Positions 57,170 to 64,000 of a stretch of 64,000 bases of DNA are shown piece after piece; within the stretch, counting starts at the first letter, position 1, and every line of letters begins with the position of its first letter. Source of the DNA: Leptobrachium leishanense (taxonomy: Eukaryota > Chordata > Amphibia > Anura > Megophryidae); assembly GCA_009667805.1 (NCBI GenBank), contig CM019065.1:149828101-149892100 (forward strand), written 5' to 3'. The position numbers and the translations under genes were made by a program. The notes beneath the pieces were generated by a model, which did not search any database, had not been told where the DNA came from, and saw only the letters and a list, made by a program, of their open reading frames with translations.

Positions 57170-57330
57170 CGCCGCGTGTTCGGCTCCCTGTGAGCGTCCG
57201 GTGGCATGGAGCTTGGGAGCTCGACTGGGGGAGCCACGTGACCAGCCGCGATCTCGCGAGAACTCAGCTGCTCACGTGGCTCCCCCAGGCGAGCGCCGAA
57301 GCTCCATGCCTTCGGACGCTCACAGGGAGC
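57170..57330. repeat. GC-rich palindrome after the minisatellite
   Basis: GAGCGTCCGGTGGCATGGAG (57190) faces CTCCATGCCTTCGGACGCTC (57301-57320); GGGGGAGCCACGTGA faces TCACGTGGCTCCCCC; a central CCGCGATCTCGCGAG. Same plan and shared words as 46842-46955. Confidence 0.85.
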
Positions 57331-57379
57331 CAAACAAGCGGCGCAAAGCACGCAGCAGCGCCGCCAGTCGATTCAAAAT

Positions 57380-58580
57380 TTAGTGTGAGGCAATTAGTGT
57401 TCCCCAAAAATGAGCTTACCCCACATTTATATAATTACACATACATCATATACACACTGTGTACACACAAATATATAACAGATACATGCATTGTATATAC
57501 AAACACTGTATATTACACATACATACAGCAGATACACACCCACTGTGTATATGTATATATTCCCGCACGCGCCTTAATCTGTCTCCCGCCGCTCTCCCGC
57601 TCCTGGCCGCGTGTGCTTGCGCGCTGATAAAAAAATAGTGCTAATTTCTGCAGCAGACTCAGAGCAGCTTTTCTCTCCGACAGCGGTGCCAGCCTCCCCA
57701 GGTATCGTATCTGTGATACACCAAGTGAGCAGAAGACTTTGTTGGGAATTAAAAGAATAAAATGGGATTAACAGAGAGAGGCACTTGGATAGACACACGA
57801 TGGACAGGAAGAGATTTTTGGAGACAAACATGACATATAGAAAGACCAAACATAATGCAATGGAAACGTGGGAAGATATTTAGAGTTGGTGTCTTTTGGG
57901 TGGTGAGTTTGGGGGGGGCAGCATTTCACCCTTGGCTCCAGGCAGCACAATGTCTTGGGCCGGCCCTGGTGCCACAGCACATTTAGATGTCCCTCCTTGC
58001 CAGGGCACCAGTAATCAGGGTACTAATAGCTGAAGAGCCACAGGTTATATGTTGCCCTGTCAGTCACCACACTATGCCCATACCCTGTGCATTGAACAGA
58101 TCAGACTACCCTGCAGGACCTGAGATCACCAACCTCCATGCCATGCAGGCTCCCTGCGTGCCGTGAAACCCAGGTCATGTGCTTGGCAGAGAACTTTCCC
58201 ATGTATGAGATGAGGTGCCCACACACACAATCAATCACTTGCATGCATTAACTCACCAGCAGAGCCTTCATGCTGTGTATTTCCAGCAAGCATGGCTGAC
58301 AGCTAGGTACTTGGCACTCTACTAGCTGCTTCTTCTATTGTATTGTGTGAGAGAGGGGCTGGGGAGGCAGGGGTAGGAGCTGGGAGGGGAGAGAGATGCA
58401 TAGGTAGGGAATGGTGGCATGACAGATGCAAAGTACATTGTAGTATGTTGTGAGAGTGCAGAGCATACTCACAGCCCGAGCTGAGGGACTACTGCCCCCT
58501 CTGGCCTCCATGCTGCCCAGTGCCTGCTTCTCTGACTTCACATGCCGTTTCCCCCCATCTGAAAGTTGGCGTTGAATTAC
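57380..58580. other. Unassigned DNA with a hAT-like end
   Basis: ACACATA-rich tract 57425-57560. At 57900-57970 the words GGCAGCATTTCACCCTTGGC and GGGCCGGCCCTGGTG resemble the right end of a CAGGGCCGGCC-type hAT; the left end was not found. Otherwise nothing recognised. Confidence 0.35.
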
Positions 58581-58740
58581 TGTGACTGTCTGGGCGCCGC
58601 CTGCTGACATCACCGGAGCATTGCATGCAGGAGATATAGTTCTACACTGGTTTTCTTCAATCTGCAGAAAACCAGTGAACTACAGCATCCAGCATGCAAT
58701 GCTCCGGTGAAGTCAGTAGGCGGTGCCCAGACAGGAAGGT
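58580..58740. repeat. Inverted repeat upstream of the LTR
   Basis: CACCGGAGCATTGCATGCAG (58611) faces CAGCATGCAATGCTCCGGTG (58692-58711), with TGGTTTTC/GAAAACCA at the loop and GTCTGGGCGCCGCC/GGCGGTGCCCAGAC outside. About 60-bp arms; a MITE or part of the host site of the LTR element. Confidence 0.65.
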
Positions 58741-58744
58741 AATC

Positions 58745-59000
58745 TGTCAGAGCGGTTGCTGCGCCTGTATCAATATGTATGGAACCAGACTAGAGAGTGT
58801 TTGGTTCCAGGGGATGTTTAATATATGTTGCACTGCAGCTCAACAGGAAGTAGTTAATCAGGAAGTCAGACACATGGACACTGACTAGAAGTTAGAGCTG
58901 AAGTTTATAGATCTTGTTATAAATTATTCTGTTAATAAATTTATCATAGCACTGCAGCTGGAGTCTGAGATGCTATTTCATAAGCATCAGCATTTATACA
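58745..59000 (+). repeat. 5' LTR (approximate)
   Basis: TG at 58745 to CA at 59000, with AATAAATT polyadenylation-like word at 58934-58940. It is followed at once by TGGTGGCAGCGGATA, which fits a tRNA primer-binding site position. The 5' border is inferred from the TG only. Confidence 0.6.
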
Positions 59001-59045
59001 TGGTGGCAGCGGATATTATTTGAGAACTACACCAAAAAAGAAGAG

Positions 59046-59690
59046 ATGGAAGGTTTAAAACCACCAGGTCTGCTGGATTTTTTGGTAAGAAATCTGTCTC
59101 AGACATGGAAGAGATTGAAAGAAGACATTCTTCTTTTAAACACAGACTTAATAGTGTCTGACAAAGCTGAGGAGATGAAGGTAAAACTGTTCCTTTACTT
59201 ACTTGGAGACAAAGGCGGAGAAGTAAAAGACACCCTTCTCTCAGGAGTGGCAGCTCCCTCACTTGCTGTGCTAATTAAAGCATGTGATGATTATTGTGAG
59301 CCGCAAAATGAGACTATGGAAAGATATAATTTTTTTTCAAGGACTCAGAGGGAAGAGGAAGGAATTGATGCATATGTCACAGCACTGTGTACACTGGCAG
59401 CCACTTTGCAACTTTGGAAATATCAGGGACTCATTAATAAGGGACAGTATTGTATGTGGCACAAGTGACTCTAACCTCAGGGAATGCCTGCTGAGAGAAG
59501 TGGATTTAACACTAGAAAAATGTATACAAATAGGCAGAGCTGCTGAGATGTCTAAAGCAAGGGTGATGCTACTGGAGAGTTCCAGCACCAGTGCAGGGTC
59601 AGTCCATGGGATGGAAACAAGTTACACCCTTAGGAAGGGACAGAGCAGAATGACAATAGCTCCAGACAAGACCATTTGGCAAGAAATGTA
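59046..59690 (+). pseudogene. Ty3/gypsy gag (frameshifted)
   Basis: Starts MEGLKPPGLLDFLVRN at 59046. Capsid-like helices with MKVKLFLYLLGDKG and NFFSRTQREEEGIDAYVTAL. The frame breaks near 59450 and continues with LRECLLREVDLTLEKCIQIG (59470-59540). A zinc-knuckle remnant (KCKRCGKAN) follows at 59684-59710. The protein would package element RNA; this copy is broken. Confidence 0.8.
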
Positions 59691-59710
59691 AAAGATGCGG
59701 TAAAGCCAAT

Positions 59711-60372
59711 CAACAAAGAAAGCCAGCAGTACAAGCGGTTTATAAGGAGACAGCAGATTCAGAGGAATATGAGGATATTATGGGTCTGACTTTGGAACCA
59801 ACTTTTCAGATTTTTGCACTGAAGAAAACAGCAAGCAAATTTCCATCAGCTTTGTTTGCAACCATGCTAATCAACCAGCAAGCGGTGAGATTCCAGATGG
59901 ATTGTTGAGCAGACTGTAATGTTATACCAGCAAGATTGGTGGAAGACAAATCTAAAATTCTACCATGTGATAAAATGCTAAGGATGTACAATAAGAGCAT
60001 ACTGAAACCAGTAGGAGTATGCAAGATTAAAATAAGAACCCCATGCAATCAAAAGTTATATCAGGTTGAATTCGTGGTCATTGATACAGAGGTGTGTCAT
60101 CCTATACTAGGAAGTAGAGCTATTCAAGCTGTTGATCCACGCAGCACCAAACTATCCTAAATGTGGAACAAGACGGCGACCACCCAGATGCCATGGTGTG
60201 GTGCTGGTCAGCCACCATTAAAGAGTATGCAGATATTTTTCAAGGAATAGGCTGTCTAGAAGGAAAACTGAAATTGGAAGTGGATGCTCTTGTACAGCCT
60301 GTTAGACTTCCAAAATGAAAGGTTCCTGTGTCCTTACTGAAGCCCCTTAAAGAGGAACTTGCCAGTTTAGAA
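59711..60372 (+). pseudogene. Protease and start of pol (stops present)
   Basis: Readable as EEYEDIMGLTLEPTFQIFAL, then VRFQMDC with a TGA stop in the place of the Gly of the aspartic-protease active-site triad (59907), then ADCNVIPARLVE and VCHPILGSRAIQ. After a stop come KEYADIFQGIG and LKPLKEELASLE, the usual start of RT, with a further in-frame TGA near 60317. Inactive. Confidence 0.75.
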
Positions 60373-61311
60373 TGTAGCGCTGCTTTAAAGACTGTGTTTT
60401 GCTGCATTTAATTATTATGACACAAGAGGGAGATAGAGACATAATGGACTATGCTGGACAAACACTGAACTACAATTTCCATCATGCTTTGCGTGGGTAC
60501 AGGAAGTGGGTGTTGTAGGAAGAGGAAAGACATCAGCAGCCTCGTGCAGGGGAGAGGCAGAGTGAGCTGAGCAGTGAAAAGTGGAGGACGCACGTGAAGA
60601 CTGTCAAGGATCGTGACCAGGCCAGAGTACAGGCGCTGCCTCACTGGTGCTGGAGATCGGGACAGTGACCCTGCTGAGACCTACCTACGCAGCACTGAGA
60701 GGTCTTGATGGAAATCTGGTTCCGGCTGGACCCCGAGTGAGGAGACCGCACTGATCGATTGGGAGTGCAGGCGGTGGATCGTTGTTCCTGTTGCGGAGAT
60801 TCGACAAGCAGGGAGCGGATCCAGTGGCACAGAGTCCCAGTGCATGGCGGGAGAAGATCCTTGATTGGGTGCTGGACAGTTTGTCTATCGGATGGGTGAG
60901 AGGCCTCCCAGGCCGCAGTTCCAAAAATAAGAAACGCACGCTGTAGTATTGTTTAAATCCACAGGGCCCCAACGTGACTAGTCGAAGATTGTTTTTTTCA
61001 TTCACTGGCCAGTTGAATACAGTACCCGGGTACCCGAGACAATACACATACACATTTTTGAGCTATTATTCACGGGACTTACACTCCAGAACTAAGGGGG
61101 TTAATCTTTTCTTTTGCCGCCGCGTGTTTTTCCCGCGTTACGAAATCCTGTTGTTTAAATACCGTATCTACGTTATATTTGCTGCTTTATTGGGATCAGT
61201 AAAGAATATAATCTATAAAAATCCACAACAGTGCTGGTGTATAGTTATTCCCTAGCGCAGTGAGACTAACCCGAGGTTAATTCAGCGGCTCCTCCGGGAG
61301 TGAGAGCTACA
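60373..61311 (+). mobile_element. Solo LTR of another retroelement inside pol
   Basis: 939 bp that interrupts pol between LKEELASLE and ITPVERSTDW. It begins TGTAGCGCTGC and ends GTGAGAGCTACA, so its ends are short inverted repeats (TGTAGC/GCTACA), as in LTRs. No coding. A 4-5-bp target duplication could not be confirmed (AGAA versus AAAA). CpG-rich in the middle (60580-60900). Confidence 0.6.
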
Positions 61312-61366
61312 AAAACAACAAGGTATTATTACCCCTGTAGAGAGAAGCACAGACTGGATAAGTAGT

Positions 61367-61954
61367 ATGGTGGTAGTGAAAAAGCCATCAGGAAAGTTAA
61401 GAATTTGCATTGACCCTAAGCCTCTGAATAGGGCTTTGAAAAGGAGCCATTATCCTTTTCCAACGATTGATGACATACTTCCAGATCTAGCAAGAGCAAA
61501 GATTTTTTCTGTGTGCGATGTCAAGAGTGGATTTTGGCATATTGAATTAGAGGAAGAATTCAGCTATTTGACCACTTTCTCTACTCCTTTTGGCCGATAC
61601 CGCTGGGTTAGAATGCCTATGGGCATCAGCCCCGCCCCAGAAGTGTTCCAGCGAAAACAAAATCATGCACTGGAAGGATTACAATGTGTCAGGATTATTG
61701 CAGATGATATTCTGATTGCAGGAGAAGGAGATACTGAAGTGGAAGCCATTCAAGATCATGATCAAAAGTTGAGGAACTTGCTAGATCGTTGTAGAGAAAG
61801 ACACCTCAAACTCGATCCAGAGAAATTCCAGCTAAGGAAAACAGAAGTGCCGTTTATTGGGCACTTATTGTCAGCCCAGGGACTTCACGCAGACCCAAGC
61901 AAAGTCAAAGCCATTACTGAAATGCCCAGACCCTTGGATGTTAAAGGTGTATAG
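61367..61954 (+). pseudogene. Ty3/gypsy reverse transcriptase
   Basis: Open for 195 codons: KKPSGKLRICIDPKPLNRAL, KIFSVCDVKSGFWHIELEEE (first Asp), TPFGRYRWVRMPMGISPAPE, IIADDILIAG (catalytic Asp pair), FIGHLLSAQGLHADPSKV. It ends at a TAG (61952) in place of a codon just before FLGMVNYLSRF. Upstream the ORF was split by the solo LTR. Typical Ty3/gypsy RT with intact catalytic residues but no functional context. Confidence 0.9.
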
Positions 61955-62463
61955 AGATTTTTGGGGATGGTGAACTATCTTTCAAGGTTTTGTGAGAATC
62001 TCTCAGATGCAGGTGAACCACTGCACCAGCTAACTCAGAAGGATGCAGTATGGGAGTGGACTGAGGTGCAGGAAGTGGCATTTCAGCAGATCAAATCCAA
62101 AATCAGTAGTGTACCAGTACTTAAGTATTATAACCCAAATGAACCATTGGAACTACAATGTGATGCATCAGAGAAAGGGCTGGGAGCAGCACTGATGCAA
62201 TGTAAACAACCAATAGCATATGCAAGCAGAGCACTGACGGAGACAGAGCAAGGTTATGCACAGATAGAGAAGGAGCTGTTAGCAGTCCTCTTTGGGATGG
62301 TAAAATTTAATCAATTCACATTTGGTCAGACGGTAGCTGTACAATTGGACCATAAGCCCCTTGAAAGCATTATGAAGAAACCCTTACTAAAAGCTCCCAG
62401 ACATCTTCAGTGTATGATATTACGGCTTCAGATGTATGATGCATGTATCAGATACTGCCTAGG
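61955..62463 (+). pseudogene. Ty3/gypsy RNase H region, truncated
   Basis: Continues after the TAG with GMVNYLSRFCENLSD, then DASEKGLGAALMQ (first RNase H Asp), YASRALTETEQGYAQIEKEL (Glu), QLDHKPLESIM. It breaks off at RYCLG, where foreign sequence starts; the rest of pol is missing. Confidence 0.88.
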
Positions 62464-62695
62464 AATGAGCCAAACGCCCCCGTGTTCGGTTCGACTTCGA
62501 ACAATTTCAGAAGTTCGAGTTCGAACTCAAACACGATCTGAACTCAGTGTAAGTCAATGGGACCCGAACGTTTCGATTTTTAGAGTGCCCTCCAAGAGGG
62601 CATATATGCTAGATATTTGCCACAAAAGAAGGTGTATGGGGGTCCGGGTAGTGCCCTGGGGGACAGAAAACGAGGACAAAAAGTTTTTTAAAAAA
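62460..62695. mobile_element. hAT-like end (TAGGAATGAGCCAAACGCCC)
   Basis: Starts within the gypsy RNase H. TTCGGTTCGACTTCGAACAA and AGTTCGAGTTCGAACTCA form a TTCGAAC-rich region typical of one hAT MITE family. Its other end was not found before 64000. Confidence 0.45.
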
Positions 62696-63858
62696 AATAA
62701 TTTTAACCACTTCGCTGTGGAGGACGCACTCAGCGCGTCCTCCCGCAGGAAGGGTTGGCTGCGGAGGACGCGCTGAGCACGTCCTCTCATAGCAGCCAGC
62801 AATCGGTCAGCAAGCGATCGCTGTGCCCCCCGGTGCGGGCTGACATCCTTGATGTTAGCCCGGCACTCCGGGACCGCCGCGGGCACAATAGATGTTTGTT
62901 CTATCTATTTCAGGCGCCCCCGCGTTTGTGGAGGAGGAGCCTGAAAGGGGGGGAGGGGAGGTCCTTCGGACCTCTCTGCCTCCCGATTGCCCGGGGCCTG
63001 AGCTTAATGTCAGGCGCCGTTTCGAAGGGCACAGCCTGCCCTTCCAAACGATACCTGGTATTAATCCCATGGGGACGGATCACGATTCGGCGCCGAAAAG
63101 CGCCGGTTCGTGATCCTTTCCCGGAGCTGGCCGACATCTTGGATGTTGGCCAAGCCTCTGGGAACTCCCCCTGAGGACTGGCGTCATCGTGCATAGCACA
63201 ATGACGCCAGTCCTGGAGTTAACCCCTAACTGCCACCAATGGTGGAGATAGGGGGTTCATTGGAACCCCCTCTCTCCCGATCCGTGGAAGCTAGGAGTTA
63301 ATGTTTGATATCGTTGGACCGGCCAGAGCATGGCCTTTCCAACGATACCAAACATGACCATGAATTTTTTTTGTAAAAAAAATAATAAAAAATTAAAATA
63401 TATAAATAATAATAAAAAAAATAAACAAGTTTTTTTTATTTTTTATTTGTTTTGTTAATGCAGCAATATTGTTCCCATTTAATTTATAATGTGAACAATC
63501 ATGCTGCACTAACAATTTTTGTATGCGGTGCGTTTGTTAAATATAGCGAAATATTACCCAAAAAAAAATGTAACGAGTCCTCATTTCAAATTTTTTAACA
63601 AGCGCACCCCATAGAAAATATAACCGCAATTGCTCGCATGTTAAAATGTAAAAAAAAAAAAACACTTTACACATTGTAAATTATTGATAAGTCAAATTTT
63701 ATTGCATATTTTGTTTTAATATACAGACAGGACATAACGTATACATATAAAAATGACATATTATGAATCTGCCGAGTCTGCCAGAAAGAACGATATATAA
63801 TATGTCTGGGTCATATAATAAAATAAGGCTTCAAAACGCGGTTAAACATGATGAGCAA
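62695..63858. mobile_element. TTAA-type DNA repeat, inverted copy of 43849 family
   Basis: Begins TTAACCACTTCGCTGTGGAG and ends near CATGATGAGCAAAGG. GC-rich inverted words (GAGGACGCGCTGAGCACGTC), a stem-loop GTTTGATATCGTTGG ... CCAACGATACCAAAC (63303-63350), an AT-rich stretch, and an end matching 43849-44000 in complement. No coding. Confidence 0.5.
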
Positions 63859-64000
63859 AGGGGGGCGTGGCTAGCGGCGGACGGGAGCAGACGCATGTTA
63901 GAGGAGCTCCGCTGTTTACCCTATACCGGGTCACAATTACAGTGTCTGAACCGTCCGATTTTGATCTGCTGAGGGCCCCCAGGACGAGTGGACTGTGGTG
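63859..64000 (+). mobile_element. LINE-like 5' end, cut by window edge
   Basis: GGGGGGCGTGGCTAGCGGCG then GAGGAGCTCCGCTG resembles 31252-31360 (GGGGGGCGTGGCCGGC, GTGGAGCTCCGCACG). A LINE of L1/Tx1 type is possible; only 140 bp are visible. Confidence 0.35.

Larger units (their letters stand above)
58745..62463 (+). mobile_element. Ty3/gypsy retrotransposon, decayed, 3' truncated
   Basis: Plus-strand order 5' LTR, primer-site region, gag, protease, RT, RNase H, as in Ty3/gypsy. It is interrupted by a second LTR (60373-61311) and cut short at about 62463, where a TAGGAATGAGCC hAT-type sequence begins. No integrase or 3' LTR is in the window. Several stops and frameshifts. Confidence 0.85.

Noticed and set aside
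56238..57627. Open frames of 381 and 461 codons rich in HGYTAP and PQLAWI
   Set aside because: Translations of the minisatellite in different frames; no domain, no splice context.
58694..58888. Small frame at the start of the gypsy element
   Set aside because: Lies across the LTR and inverted repeat; no protein support.

Overview
This is a 64 kb piece of vertebrate chromosome, most likely amphibian (probably frog). Two spliced host genes are almost buried in transposable elements. The amphibian call rests on the repeat mix: Tc1, CR1/L2-type LINEs, DIRS, Penelope-like elements with hammerhead-type motifs, many hAT and TTAA MITEs, and a Ty3/gypsy element. No species is assigned. There is no bacterial, CRISPR or operon structure.

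Host gene 1 is DNA polymerase mu (POLM) on the minus strand. Nine coding exons were rebuilt from splice sites. They run from the start codon at 38336 to the donor at 4480, join in one consistent phase, and encode 454 residues: BRCT domain, 8-kDa domain, helix-hairpin-helix, and a palm with all three catalytic aspartates. The last roughly 55 residues are not in the window and should lie to the left. Introns 2 (11.3 kb) and 5 (13.9 kb) are swollen by nested transposons.

Host gene 2 is on the plus strand, divergent from POLM. Four small exons (48786-48812, 48900-48934, 55485-55501, 55589-55697) join in phase into the N-terminus of a tyrosine-motif adaptor resembling the SLP-76/BLNK/CLNK/SH2D6 family. 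It continues past the exons I could find.

Layout: 1-4.5 kb POLM intron with a hammerhead motif and a hAT element carrying a minisatellite; 4.5-10.5 kb POLM exons 9-6 with an L2 LINE; 11.4-18.9 kb an L2 relic hit by Tc1, itself hit by a DIRS retrotransposon; 19.7-21.2 kb a near-perfect fold-back insertion; 21.3-23.4 kb a hAT inside a hAT with an 0.86 kb palindrome; 24.4-26.4 kb POLM exons 5-3; 27-29.9 kb a LINE interrupted by Tc1, itself interrupted by a Tigger-like MITE; 30.7-37.5 kb a hAT MITE split by two adjacent Penelope-class insertions; 37.7-38.3 kb POLM exons 2-1; 38.8-42.3 kb MITEs and a third Tc1; about 43 kb a possible promoter area; 43.8-48 kb repeats and a Penelope fragment; 48.3-55.7 kb the adaptor gene, with an L2 inside a fold-back insertion in its second coding intron; 56.2-57.2 kb a large minisatellite; 58.7-62.5 kb a decayed Ty3/gypsy element with a second LTR inside it; 62.5-64 kb more DNA-transposon remnants and a LINE-like 5' end.

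The most interesting pattern is a set of four insertions with 12-16 bp target duplications and inverted, unequal end segments. Several carry hammerhead-ribozyme-like motifs, and one contains a full Penelope-type coding region, which points to Penelope-like elements and their non-autonomous derivatives.
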